A stretch of DNA of 64,000 nucleotides from Cycas panzhihuaensis. Taxonomy: Eukaryota > Cycadophyta. Numbering within the stretch: the stretch's first letter is position 1; each line of letters starts with the position of its first letter. Location: the NCBI GenBank assembly GCA_023213395.1, contig CM041465.1, positions 37,951,741 through 38,015,740 on the forward strand, written 5' to 3'. Made by a program: the position numbers and the translations under genes. Positions 10,251 through 21,377 of the stretch are shown here, piece after piece. The notes below the pieces were generated by a model. It saw only the letters and a program-made list of their open reading frames with translations, made no database searches and was not told the DNA's origin.

Positions 10251-10262
10251 AAAAGGGGGGGG
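10251..10262 (+). promoter_or_regulatory. Polypurine tract of chromovirus D
   Basis: AAAAGGGGGGGG followed by ACT and then the TG of the LTR. This is the expected plus-strand primer in the expected place. Confidence 0.85.
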
Positions 10263-10265
10263 ACT

Positions 10266-10550
10266 TGTTAAGAACCCAACCCTTATCTCTCTTCTTCTCA
10301 AATGTTATATTTCTATTCTTGTAATTATCCCACATTCATAAGTCCAAGAGATGGGCAATCTTAATAGCCCTATATATATGTATGTAATGTAGGAGTGAGG
10401 ATCATCTGGAAGTAGTGTGATCTTATGTATTGGAGGTTGCCCCCTCGAAGAGGCCCATCGATACATGTGATTACAGATGCTTTTATACTTTTATATGTAA
10501 TTTTGGCTCGTGTTACTATATGCAATTTTTTGATTCAGGTTCATTACAGT
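10266..10550 (+). mobile_element. 3' LTR of chromovirus D, right end approximate
   Basis: It starts TGTTAAGAACCC just after the polypurine tract and has a TATA-like run at 10371-10380. The right boundary could not be fixed because no second copy is in the window. CATTACA near 10550 is a candidate CA end, after which the sequence becomes the leader of B. Confidence 0.55.
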
Positions 10551-10824
10551 CCCCAAGCACATTGGGAAAATCAATTGATTAGACAACTATTTGAAGATCC
10601 ACCACAGGGAAGTGAGGATCAATCGTATATAATAACAACTCTAGTGGCAGCAAAGATACCAGGAGTACCAAGGGTAATACAACTAAAGTCACCTATTTAT
10701 AATCCTTTATTCAGAAAAAAGGAATAGTGGAAAAGAAACTCCGCTAAGGGGATCTTATAAAAAGTTTTCAAAAGAAAAGAAGACAACCCCACCTCGAAGG
10801 GAGGAGGAAAGGAAGAACTCCACA
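10551..10824 (+). other. Leader upstream of B gag
   Basis: About 270 bases. It is open in one frame for about 60 residues (to 10727), but with no recognisable motif. Just before the gag ATG there is a purine-rich run. I cannot tell whether the open stretch is an N-terminal Gag extension or chance. Confidence 0.4.
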
Positions 10825-12172
10825 ATGGCACATCATAAGGAATTTGGGAAGCTTATCTTTGATGATTCCACAGACACAGCAGAGCACATTTACCTATTTC
10901 AAAGATTGATAAACCTCAAAAAGATCACAGATGAAATAGAGATCAAAGAAAGATTTGCTTATTCATTAAGATGTGTACCATTAGCCTGGTATGAACAATT
11001 GGACCCACATAAATCCTAGAACAAAATCAAGGAGTTTGAAGAGCAATTTTTGAAATATCGCAATAATGACATTATAGAGCTAACGTTTGAGGGAAATTCA
11101 ACAAAAGCCTGGAGAATCGATAATGACGTACATCAATAGAATCAACATGATAGCCTCTGCCATGACGAAGGGAGAGACAATCACAGATTTGAGTATGCGC
11201 ACTTTCTTTGTAAATGGATTAAACACTAAGTTGAAGAATGCAATGGCCTCTCACCCATTGAAATCATATAAGCATGCGCAAGAATTGGCATTAGATTTTG
11301 AAAAAGAGATCGATACTAAAAGGATAGTCTATGACCCCCTTGTCATGAGGCTTTAGGAAGAAATAAATGAATTGAAAACTCAAAACCTCAATAGGTCGTT
11401 GTTTCAAATGACCAAAACAGAAAAGAATTCAAAGATAGAAACCCTCAAGAAAGAAGTGGCAAGATTGAAATTACAAGAACATAAATACCGAAATAACTTT
11501 GGAGACGATTTTGGCAAGCATAGGCGTAAGGGAGCCTTCATAGAAAAATGGTGTCACATATGTGAGGAAGACACCCATACCACTAAGGAATGTGAATGTA
11601 ATGCTAGAATCATAAAACAAAACACTTGGTGTCACATTTGTGACCAGGGGATGCATAACACCCGGGAATGCTATTTCAACACACGAAGCACAAATAGTAG
11701 AGGGAGCGGACGGAGAAGAAACAACCCTAATACCCAAACAATATATATGACACGAACACAACCCGAAAACCCAATGAAGAAACCTCCACTAGGAAGATGT
11801 CTGATCTGCCTAGAGTATGGACACTGGAAATCAGATTGTCCAATGGCGAAAATACAAAAAGAGTGCCCTTATCTATGCAAAAACTGCGAGCCAAGTACAC
11901 ATACGACGGAGGAATGCAAAGGCAAGGGCAAGGCATTGAATGGGGTAACAATTATACCAAGTTCCCCTAAGAATGTAAACTTACAAAATAAGAAGAATGA
12001 AGCAGAGAAAGATTACCCCGACCCAACATTAGAGATCAATCGCCTTGCAGTTGCAAAGAGAGAGCATTGGAAGAAGCTACTAAGGAGGAAGCAGCCAAAT
12101 CCTTACCACTGGGGAAATCAGAAGTTAAACAAGTATATCAGAGGAAGAATGAAAGAATTGAAGAAAAAGTAA
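10825..12172 (+). pseudogene. gag: Element B gag with four zinc knuckles
   Basis: The ATG at 10825 opens M-A-H-H-K-E-F. The capsid-type domain shows A-W-Y-E-Q-L, then a TAG at 11018 where Trp is expected before N-K-I-K-E-F, then after a frameshift near 11075 the G-E-S-I-M-T-Y-I and F-V-N-G-L blocks. A Lys/Glu-rich coiled segment follows (about 11400-11500). Then come four CX2CX4HX4C knuckles: C-H-I-C...C (about 11572), C-H-I-C...C (about 11630), C-L-I-C...C (about 11798) and C-K-N-C...C (about 11876). Gag packages RNA and builds the particle. Four knuckles are more than the one or two usual in plant elements. Confidence 0.85.
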
Positions 12173-12176
12173 TGGC

Positions 12177-12768
12177 AAAAGATCCATGTAAGGTATCCCC
12201 CAAGTTAGAAGAGCTCCTACAAAAACTAGTATTAATGGAGGATTTGGTTAAACAATTAAACTTAATCATTCCATTAGAAAAGGTAATCAATTAGATCAAA
12301 GGAGGAAGAATTCATCCAAAGGAAGTCTCCTGGAGTTTGAATAAAATCAAACCCTCCTACGACCTTGATTCTTCAGTGGATATAATTATTCTAAGAGTAA
12401 CCTTAAAGAATGTTACTGTTGATGGTGGAGTCGCGGTAAACATATTGCCAACCCAAACATGGAAGAAACTGGGGAAGCCACAACTAATACACACAAATAA
12501 TTCGTTAAAACTAGCAAATGAATTGCTAGTAAAACTAGTGGGACGTCTAGAAAACATAAAAGTGAAGGTAGACGGCATCATTGTTCCAGAAGATTTCACA
12601 ATTTTGGATACTATCAAAGACATGGTTACCTATCTGACATTACTAGAAAGACCATGGCTATACCAAATTGATTGCCTACAAAGTTGGAGGGACATAACCT
12701 TTACATTGACAGATGGAAGCAACGAGGTCGTCCTTCCATGTTGGCAAAAGGGAAATACACAGTAGAGA
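12177..12768 (+). pseudogene. pol: Element B aspartic protease
   Basis: It is out of frame with gag after an indel near 12060. The upstream part (12067-12294) is a helix-rich linker (L-E-E-L-L-Q-K-L, V-K-Q-L-N-L) also seen in A. The active-site motif is V-D-G-G-V-A-V-N-I-L-P (about 12418) and the second motif L-E-R-P-W-L (about 12648), with Glu where A has Gly. A TAG at 12292 breaks the linker. The coding phase changes at 12670-12765 into the frame of the following spacer. Confidence 0.8.
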
Positions 12769-13460
12769 TCATCCCAGATAATGCATGCAACACCACAGTG
12801 GCGACTCGAGAGACCTCCTCAACCTTTGATGAAGCCAACTTATATCATACTATAGAGGAAATTTCACACATGAATAATACCCAAGACTTCGAGCTGAATA
12901 TCTATGGAGAACTGTCGTTGGAAGTATCATCAGATGAAGAAGGTACAACCAACATGATTAAATATTGGATGGATAACTCATACGAAGCACAACCCTTCTC
13001 ATTTCGTTGTAATTTATTATCCAAATGTTTTTCAATTAACAATGAATCAAATAGTAATTTAGATTATATGGGTCTCCCTTGTCTTGACGAATCTTTACAT
13101 AGTAATTACTTGGTAAAAGTTGAATTTCAAATCGACAATAAGGTACACGTAAAACTACTGACTCCTAAATCCCTTTCCTATTCCCACCCCTACCCCCTGT
13201 CCAACCCCCCATCCCCCAGCGCCAATCCCGAAGATCTGGCCAATCTCCCTCCTGGGCCTAAGGAAACCTCCACTTCCCCTTCTACCAAAAACCAAAAGGT
13301 TGAGGTAGAAACCCCCCTCCCTATCCAAAATTCCCCTTTAGATTCCCCAAAATCCCCTTCTGTTAATCCACCTAGTCAAACAAAGATAAATGACAATCTT
13401 AGAGAAATAATAGAAAACACTTACCTAACCAAACTCATACTAGAAGATAAGACAAATTGA
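12769..13460 (+). pseudogene. Element B spacer, protease tail and Ser/Pro-rich linker
   Basis: An open frame of about 230 codons in phase with the protease C terminus. First comes an acidic stretch homologous to element A 916-1070. Then from about 13160 to 13390 it is rich in Pro, Ser and Asn, with runs such as S-N-P-P-S-P-S. It ends in a short helix and a TGA at 13458. Low-complexity linkers of this kind separate folded domains; no enzymatic motif is present. Confidence 0.6.
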
Positions 13461-14140
13461 CAAAAACAAATACCCTCATTCCAAGGGAAGAGAATGGAAG
13501 GTACAAATCACTTAATCCAATACATGGAGCATTGGTTCCACTATAGGATATTAGACAAAACCCAATGGATTTTTTATTTTGTAGCAACCCTCCAAGACCA
13601 GGCATGGTGGTGGTATATAGCCCACCACCACATTCTTCAAACATGGGACAACCTACAGTCAACATTTTGACTAACGATCAGCCCACCACAAAACATGTTA
13701 ATTTCAGGATTCCTGGTAGGAGAATGCCCTAAATGCAAACGCCTTTGGAAACGTTGGAGTATCCCCAAACTCCATTGGAGCCACTTATTTATTCATACGT
13801 TGGGTACACTGGGAAAAACATGGTTCCTAAAACAGGAACAAATCATACTAGTAGCTTGGGAACAAATAGAGCATTCATTTACCAAGGCCTTTTCTTACTC
13901 CTCAAACAACCAAACAATACATGAAGTCTTAAAAAATATATGGGGCATAGGTAGAAAAATAGAGAAAATTTTAATGACAATTGAAAACATAAAAGATATG
14001 GGGAACAACGACAATAAAGAAGAGGAGGTGAGAGAAGAAATCCTAAACCTAACCCCAGAATATACGGAAATAAGGTATGAACAACGGAACATAGAAGAGA
14101 TACCTGCACACCAAGCTGAGATGAAAGTTTGACATGGGGA
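13461..14140 (+). pseudogene. Second Gag-like module of element B, between protease and RT
   Basis: Read through one TGA (about 13668) and a frameshift near 13690, it aligns with element A 1520-2100. The Gag-type signature is A-W-W-W-Y-I-A-H-H, then T-W-D-N-L-Q-S-T-F. The second signature about 60 residues later is T-W-F-L-K-Q-E...A-W-E-Q-I-E-H-S-F. A charged, helical tail follows (13920-14130) whose start also survives in C (26985-27130). B has a separate, orthodox gag at 10825-12172, so this is an additional module. Function is unknown; a structural role in the particle is my inference. Confidence 0.5.
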
Positions 14141-14225
14141 ACCTAAGACAACCCAAATAAACCGTAGGATCGAAATTAAAGCGAAAAATATTACTATCAG
14201 TGATTATTAGGATGAAAAAACAATC

Positions 14226-14475
14226 GTGGAAGCACAAGCACCATTCGAAGAATATAAGGATGTGTTTGCCTGGTCATACAGAGACCTCAAAGGAATCCCA
14301 CCCGAGTTTGGGATGCACCACATTGACCTAATTGAAGAAGCAAAACCAGTCAAACAGAGGCCATATAGAATGAATCCACGATATAAGGAAAAGGTTAAAG
14401 TCGAATTGGATAAAATGTTTGAGGTAGGGTACATCTACAAAATCGAATAGAGCGATTGGGTTAGCCCCACAGTGG
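14226..14475 (+). pseudogene. pol: Element B reverse transcriptase, N-terminal piece
   Basis: It shows the RT entry block (W-S-Y-R-D-L-K-G-I-P-P-E-F-G-M-H-H) and then K-P-V-K-Q-R-P-Y-R-M-N-P, which is intact here but interrupted by TAG in A. A TAG at 14448 precedes S-D-W-V-S-P. The frame is cut at 14475 by copia-1 in the middle of the conserved V-V-V-P-K block. Removing copia-1 and one TSD copy restores reading phase into 21929. Confidence 0.85.
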
Positions 14476-15021
14476 TGTGAAAATAGATCAGAGGATTGGA
14501 GTGCCTAAGACCTATAAATCCAAGATCTTGAAGATAGTTCACCTCTAGTTCTAAATGACACAAGAGCAAGACTAAAATAAGCAAGATCAAGGAAGCAAGA
14601 TAATACCAAGATGTGAGGAGGAGGAATTAGTCCTACTTCAAAGAATACCAATTGATTAGCAAAATGGCAGCATAACATTACACATCAACTCTACATATGA
14701 GACATGAGGAGAGGTCTCAATATATAGAGTGACTTAGGTTACCTAACACCATTGGATGTTTGCCAAGTGGCAAACATCCAAGGTACATGCAATGCATGGC
14801 TTGCATGTCATGCATGAGGGACATGTGTCCATTAGGCTCTCAAGTGAGCAAAAAGGCATGAGGGTCCATTTGACCCTTTAGTTACAATGTTATGTCACTA
14901 GGATGAAAGTGGGTGTGCACTTTATCACTTAAGTGATTAGTCACCCCATAAAGTACAAAATAATGAATGAAAGAATAAAAAAACAAAGTACATACTTAAC
15001 ATATAAACATAAGGTTTAGCA
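14476..15021 (-). mobile_element. 3' LTR of copia-1
   Basis: 546 bp, TGTGAAAAT...GGTTTAGCA on the plus strand. The terminal CA and TG are intact. It contains the 26-bp TATA-proximal dyad at 14754-14779 and the CACTTAAGTG core. A full-length partner lies at 21378-21923. Confidence 0.95.
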
Positions 15022-15033
15022 CCCCCCCTTACT
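15022..15033 (-). promoter_or_regulatory. Polypurine tract of copia-1
   Basis: On the minus strand it reads AGTAAGGGGGGG directly against the 3' LTR, the expected plus-strand primer. Confidence 0.85.
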
Positions 15034-15049
15034 GTATACAATGTTAAGT

Positions 15050-16960
15050 CGAATGCCAAGACCATCTCTGAATTTTATAAATTTTTCTCTACCAAGAGGC
15101 TTGGTAAAGATATCTGTTGTCTGCGTCTATGTAGGTTTGTACTGGAGGTTGATCTCACCATTTTACACATGCTCTCTGATGAAGTGATGATGAACCTCGA
15201 TGTGTTTGGTTCGTGTATGAAAAAATGGATCCTTGGCTAACTTGAGTACACTTTGATTGTCACAGTATATCCTGGTGGGGTGATTTTTCTCAAGTCCAAG
15301 CTCCCCAAGAATCCGTCGTAGCCAGATAGCCTCACAAGTCACGACAACAACTTTGTATTCTGCTTCAGTGGAGGACAAGGTAACATTGGGTTGCTTCTTG
15401 CAATTCCACGAAACAACTCATGAACCAAGAGTAAAGCAGTAACCCGAGGTGGATCTCCGGCTATCCTGACAACCTGCCCAATCAGAATCTAAGAACCCTT
15501 CCAAGACAAAGTCCTCATTATGTGCATACTGAAGACCATGCTGCAATGTTCCTTTGATGTATTTGAGTATGCATTTTGCTGCATTCCAATGTTTCCGATT
15601 GGGTTGAGACATGTATCTAGAACAAATCCCAATTGCAAATGAAATATCCGGTCGAGTGTTGGTGAGATAAATGAGGCTACCAATCAACTTCCGCTAAAGA
15701 GTGGGATCTACAAGTGCAGCTTCCTCATTAAGAGTAAGCTTTGTTCCATTCTCCATAGGTGTTGGTGCCGGTTTGCAATCATGCATACTGAACCGCTGCA
15801 AAATGTCCCAAGAATATTTTGCTTGGGATATGAAGATAGATCCAGGCTATTGCCACACCTCAAAGCCTAGAAAATAATGTAGTAGTCCAAGATCTGCCAT
15901 CTCGAAGGTTCTCTTCAAATCATCCTGGAGAATGTGTATCATCTTAGTGTCATTACCAGTGATCACTAAGTCATCAACATACAATACAATAAAAATGGCA
16001 TGGTCTTTCTCAACTTTGATGTACAAGTTGGGGTCTGATGTGGATCGATGAAAACCATGTCTCAAAAAATAATCATCAATTTTGGAGTACCATGCCCAAG
16101 GAGTTTGTTTCATGCCATACACAACCTTTTTCAAGCGATAAACCAAGTGCTCCTTGCCTTGTATTTTGTAATCAAGAGGTTGTTCCAAATATACCTCCTC
16201 TTAAAGATCGCCATTGAGAAAGGTGCTCTTCACGTCCATCTGATATGCAGGCCATTTACATTGAACAGCTAAGGCCAAGATGAGTCTAATGGTGTTCATA
16301 TTAGCAATAGGTGCAAAAGTCTCCTCATAGTCAATGCCTTCTTTTTGTTTGAACCCTTTTGCGACAAGTTGCGCCTTATGGCACTTAGGTGTACCATCGG
16401 AATGGAATTTGGTCTTGTAGACCCATTTGCAATTGATTGCATGTTTATGCTTAGACAATTCTACCAAATCCCATGTTCCATTCTTTTCAATAGAATGGAT
16501 TTCTTCATCCATAGCAGTTTTCCAATTAGCATTTTGAGATGCCTCCTCAAAGGTGGAGGGCTCATCAACACAAAGTACATTAGCCATGAGTGCATAATTG
16601 GTTTGCTGCCTATATTTTGATGGACGCTTTCCTTCAATAGTCTGGTCATCTTGAACAGTTGAAGTAAACCATTTTGGCAATTTTTTAACTAATGTGACTT
16701 GAACCTCAATGTCTTCTGGCCTAAGTGATGGATCAGACGACGATGTGCTAGGATCAAGTGGAGTAGTATCTGCTAATGTAGACGGTCCAATTGGTGTAGA
16801 TAGTGTACATGATGTGGAAGATTGAGAGGGAATGAAGTACTCAACAATCTTCTTACCTTTATCAAGAGGAGGTTGGAAGAATGCAATTTCCAACTCCTTA
16901 GGCTCTTCTTCAGCAAAGATTACATCTCTTGAGAGATGCATTTTTTTTCCAATAGGATCA
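15050..16960 (-). pseudogene. pol: copia-1 reverse transcriptase and RNase H
   Basis: On the minus strand the RT opens with W-K-T-A-M-D-E-E (about 16530) and C-K-W-V-Y-K-T-K. It holds the catalytic Y-V-D-D-L-V-I-T (about 15965). It continues through L-I-G-S-L-I-Y-L-T-N-T-R-P-D to RNase H with S-D-W-A-G (Asp, about 15465), S-S-T-E-A-E-Y (Glu, about 15365) and C-D-N-Q-S-V-L (Asp, about 15255). All four kinds of catalytic residue survive. In-frame stops lie at about 16200, 15845, 15692, 15418 and 15160. It copies the RNA to DNA and degrades the template. Confidence 0.92.
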
Positions 16961-18185
16961 TACAACTTGTAAGCTTTACTATGAATGACATAGCCTACAA
17001 AGATGCATTTTAGACTATGTTTGTCTAACTTAGATATTTGTTGATCGGGGATGTGCATGTATGCAGTACACCCAAATGTCTTTAAGTGACTGACAGTTGG
17101 TTTCTTACTGCACTGTGCTTCTTCCGGTGTGATGCTCAAGCAGCTAAGTAGGACTCTGATTTGTCACATAAGCAGCTGTGTGAAATGCTTCCACCCAGTA
17201 TGCTCGTGTGAGTCCTTTTGCATGCATCATTGCTTTGGCTTTGTTTGCCAAAGTCCTATTCATACATTCAGAAACTCTATTTTGTTGAGGAGTATAAGGA
17301 GTAGTGAGTTGTCTCTGAATGCCATTATCCTTACAGAATTGAGTAAATTCGTTTGAAATGAATTCACCTCCATTATCTAACCTTAGTATTTTGATTGTAT
17401 AGCCAGATTCATTCTCTACTTCAAGTTTGAATTCCTTGAACTTCTGGAATGCTTTAGATTTCTATTTGAGGAAGTAAACCCAAACTTTATGAGAGAAATC
17501 ATCAATGAAGGAGATATAGTACAATGCACCTCCAAAAGATGTTGTGGACATAGGTCCACATAAATCAGAATGTATCAGCTGCAAAGGATATAATGCACGC
17601 CATCCTTTGCCTTTAAGAAAAGGCAATCTATGTTGTGTCCCCATTATACAAGCTTCACAAAGACATTTAGAACCATATAGCTTGGGAAGTCCATGCACCA
17701 TGTTCTTGTTTACCATCAACTTGAGATTGTTTAAACTCAAGTGGCCTAGACAATGATGCCAAAGTTTCATCTTTGTTGATGATGACGTGACAGAGTAAGC
17801 AAAATTAGAAGTTATGTTATTTGCATCCAACTTATAAAGACCATGGTCTTCATGACCAATGGCTACAATCTGATCATGCTTGTCACTAATAACACATTTC
17901 CCATTTTTAAACCAGATGCTCATCTGTTGCTTGTCCAATTGGCTAACAGATAGCAAGTTCTTCTCCATGGAAGGAATGTAGTAGGCATCACCATTGGGAA
18001 ATATTGAAGAAGGATTTGAAGAAGAATGAAATGAGGCAACTTTGCCAATACCAAAGATCTCCACTGATTCATTGTTGCCAAAAGTTATTGATTTACCATT
18101 TCCTTCTTTGATGTCTTGAAGAAGTTCTTCACTTCCAGTCATGTGTCGTGATGCCCCTGAATCGATGATCTAAGTTTGATTAACG
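16961..18185 (-). pseudogene. pol: copia-1 protease and integrase
   Basis: The protease active site D-S-G-A-S is intact at about 18150, but a TAG lies a few codons before it where H has Trp. The integrase zinc site (L-W-H-H-C-L-G-H-L...C-L-C-E-A-C) is at about 17650-17770. The catalytic triad follows: H-S-D-L-C-G-P-M (about 17560), L-R-L-D-N-G-G-E-F (about 17380) and Q-Q-N-R-V-S-E (about 17270). A stop at 17461 splits the core, and another near 17140 precedes the downstream M-S-I-T-P-E-E-A. The copia layout of integrase ahead of RT is clear. Confidence 0.9.
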
Positions 18186-19213
18186 TCTGAAGTGTGATAA
18201 GCACAAAGTAGCTTATCCTCTTCTACAAATTGATTTGTGTGGCGTTAATTGCCACCTCTAAAACCCCCCCTTTCTCTATGACCTCCTCGATATGCACCTC
18301 AATTTGGTCGAGGGGGATATTGTTGTTGTTGGTGTTGAAATCGTTGCTGCTGTTGAAATTGCTGACAAGGTTGTTGTTGTCTCTAATGTGTCAGCTATTG
18401 TTGCGTACGCTGAAGATCTGCTTTCTTCTTTCGACAATCAGGAGCAATGTAGCCAACCTTGCCACAATAATGGCAAATAACATTGGCTTTTGAAGTGCCA
18501 ATGTTCATATTCCCAAACTGTTTTGTAAGTGAGAGTTTGGGAGTTTGTTTGGCCTTCAATTTGGCCGTGAAAGCTCTTGAAGTTGATGCACCATTATCAT
18601 TTTCTTTATCATAGATTTGCTCCTCTTGAAGTAACAAACTCTCTAGTTGATTGAAGGTCATTGTAGAAAGAGAGCCATCTCGAGTTATAAATGAAATGAA
18701 GCCATTGAAGTCTTTAGGCAAAGCTCAAAGAATAGTGGTGACAAGTTTATCCCTTGAGGAAGGTTTACCTAAAGTATTCAATTCATTACAAATTTCTTTA
18801 ATAGAAGCAAAAAATGTTGGCATAGGCTTTACATACTTTATTGAATAAAGCTTTGCTTTGACAAACAAAATGCGAGCTTCATCTCGCCTTTCATACAAGA
18901 AGGACAAAATGTCCCAAGCTTCCTTAGAAGTTTCAGTATTTGCAATATTTTGATCAACATTTACATCAATAACCATATGCAAAAATGCCAAGGCTATTTC
19001 ATCCTTGGCTTCCCAAGAAGCAACATATTCAGGATCAAGATCATCAACCACACCATCATCTTCCATAGGTTCAGGCATAGGATATCGGCCAGAAACATAG
19101 CCCCAAAGTTCATTCATCTTTAAGAGGTTTTGTGTTTGCCTCTTCCAATCTTGATAATTCTCTTGTCCTGTCAACTTGATTGTGCATGCATTGAGCATAT
19201 TTAGAGCAACCAT
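18186..19213 (-). pseudogene. gag: copia-1 gag
   Basis: The ATG at 19213 begins M-V-A-L-N-M-L-N. The copia Gag domain follows: W-K-R-Q-T-Q-N-L-L, A-W-D-I-L, L-Y-S-I-K. A TGA at 18722 stands where CGA (Arg) is likely. The zinc knuckle (about 18450-18490) reads C-H-Y-C-G-K-V-G-Y-I-A-P-D-C: the metal-binding His is Tyr, a single C-to-T change, whereas H keeps His. Downstream is a Gln-rich tail (18300-18400) encoded by CAA/CAG runs, with several stops. Gag forms the particle shell and binds RNA. Confidence 0.9.
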
Positions 19214-21363
19214 GTTTAAGTTGTAGAAGGCTTGAAGCTAGCAGATGACTTGGAAACTCAATCCTTTCTTCACTTAAGTTCCACCTTCTAATAAACCGAC
19301 AGTCATGATCTTACTAGAAGATCCAACAACTAAATGGAGTGATGAGGGGTGGAGGACTAGGCAAAAGAGTTGGTCAAATCTTGATCTATAAAGAAGATCC
19401 AACAGTTGACCAAGCCAAATCTAGGACAAGGCAAGTAGGGTTGATCTGCATGGACGTACCATGCTTTCCTTGGGATTCACAGCTCCAATAACACCCTTTT
19501 CGAACCTCCCTTCCCTCAAGCAACCTTAATTGTCGTACACTGACCGTACGATCAGTTGGTCCCCAAGGGAATGCACCAAGCTTAAGGTTATTTTAGAGGC
19601 AAGGTTTGAACCTTTTTCGGCCCTCTCCAACAAGATTTTAAAGTCACTTTTTAGAATATTAAAGTGGACTTAGGATTTATTTTACTTGGATGATGTACTT
19701 ATGAAAGATGCTTAATTAAGCTTACAATGAAAGGGACTTCAAAAGAAGCAATCTAGTACAGCAAATGAATACTTAGAAGTGTTGTTACAATGAGCACTTA
19801 ATGAAGTGAGAGTGCTATACAAATCCAAGTAAAATATGCTTGAGTACAATGAGTTTTGAAAAATAAGCATTTGAAAAAAATGCTAAGTACTCAATGAAGG
19901 AAAGCAAAGCCTTGTGATGAAAGTACAAGTGGGTTCATTTTAATGCTCAAATTTGAAGAGAAGAAGACCACTTGCGAAATGAAGACACCAAGCACCACGT
20001 GTTGGGACTTTAAAATAGTCCCAACGATTAACAAATGAAGTGATTTTATTAAGTAAAAGTGTTCTTGAGCCATTTTTTGTGACTAAGGGCAATAGGTCAC
20101 CATGCAATGTGCCTTAGAGAAAGTGTTGGGAGAGTGATAAATATCACTTTGACAAAATATTAACACTTTAAAATCACTTTAACAAGGCCTTTTAGCACTT
20201 GTACAACATTAAATAAGTGCTTAAAATGCCAAAATCAAAGGCTAAAATTCTAATTTTTTTGAAACTTTGAGCAACAAGGACACCTTGCAGAAAGCCTTAA
20301 AAAGTGCTTTAAAACAAGTATTTTTAATCTTCAATGATAAGAAAATGGCTTAGCATCAGCCATTTAATGAACTCACTATGTATCAAAGAAGATTTTTTGA
20401 CTTCAAAAGTGAGAAAAGATGATTTTTTTCCTTAAAAAACTTAAGCTAATGGTCACTATGCAAGGTGCCTTGACTAAAAAAATAGCTTAATGAAGGAAAA
20501 AAAATCACTTTTAATGTGAAAAATCACTGAAAAACCTTGATTTAGTCTCTCATTCACTAAAGTGAAGTCAATGTGATTAAATAACTGAGAAGTAACAAGA
20601 TAAAATCACTAATTTTAGTTAAAAGAAGATGATTTTAAGTGATTAATAGACTTAGGAGAAGAACTTTAGAATATATAAAGTTTATGTAAATACATATATC
20701 TTGAGAATATTCTTATTTTCATGAACTAAAATTTATGAAACTAAAATTTGAAAGAAAAATTAGACGAAAAAATGTCGCTCAATCGCCATTGTCAGTGCGC
20801 CTGCGGAGATGCTCAGGTCGTTCGATCCGCCTATAGGAGACTCGAATTTGAACGAGAATTCAGAGGAAGCTTCCCTATGGTCCAACAGAGGTTCACCTTG
20901 AATTTGGTTCGCTTTCATTCACCACAGAAAGAGTACGGCTCAAAGAGAGTGTTGGATGGGCGCACAACTGGTAAGTGAGAAAAACAGGTGCCGCACTTTG
21001 CTAGGGTGACGACCGGTCACTGTATTGTCTGCGTGGGACCCGCAAGGAGGAGTAACGTCCTTTCAAAGGTCATTAAACACAGTACTCACACTTCAGGAGT
21101 GTGTTGGAGCTTTGGATGGGGTTTGAGAAGATACCCAGGTCTTCAAATCAATTCAAGAGCATTCAGAAGTTGAGGGATTGCTGAGTGTGGTCCCCAAAAA
21201 AAATTCAAACTTGAAAGATATCCCTGCAATACAAGATGTGAATCTAAAAAACGGCCTTGGATCGCCTTCGAAGAGTGAAGGTCATCACCAAGGGGTAATA
21301 GAGCCTAGTTTAAATCTCCTTTGAGCAAAATAAAATCAGAACTGAGAGAACTAGTCTCCTCTT
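19214..21363 (-). other. Long 5' leader of copia-1
   Basis: About 2.15 kb between primer-binding site and gag ATG. No convincing ORF lies on either strand. From about 19650 to 20660 the words TCACTT and AAGTGA (in both orientations) recur very densely in an A/T-rich background. The same core is in the LTR palindrome of this family. The part near 21240-21300 matches the leader of L (38750-38800). The start of the leader (19490-19530) matches the right edge of the window in H. Confidence 0.75.
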
Positions 21364-21375
21364 GCTCTGATACCA
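21364..21375 (-). promoter_or_regulatory. Primer-binding site of copia-1
   Basis: On the minus strand it reads TGGTATCAGAGC, complementary to initiator tRNA-Met, two bases inside the 5' LTR. Confidence 0.93.
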
Positions 21376-21377
21376 AA

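Larger units (their letters stand above)
7916..10550 (+). mobile_element. Ty3/gypsy chromovirus D, 3' half
   Basis: It begins abruptly in the RT connection/RNase H region right after the LTR of A and ends in its own 3' LTR. The order RNase H, integrase, chromodomain, polypurine tract, LTR is that of plant chromoviruses. A TRIM lies inside its integrase. Its 5' half should be left of A, outside the window. The right end is inferred: after the LTR the sequence passes into the pre-gag leader of B. Confidence 0.82.

Noticed and set aside
10425-10727. 100-codon ORF before B gag
   Set aside because: Its first third lies in the LTR of D and the rest in B's leader, so it is a chance fusion across a junction. 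I kept it only as leader.
15489-15683. Minus-strand ORFs overlapping copia-1 pol in another frame, and similar overlaps throughout
   Set aside because: They are out-of-frame shadows of RT and integrase without motifs of their own.
20748-20978. ORF of 76 codons in the copia-1 leader
   Set aside because: No homologous reading frame in the leaders of L or H and no motif.
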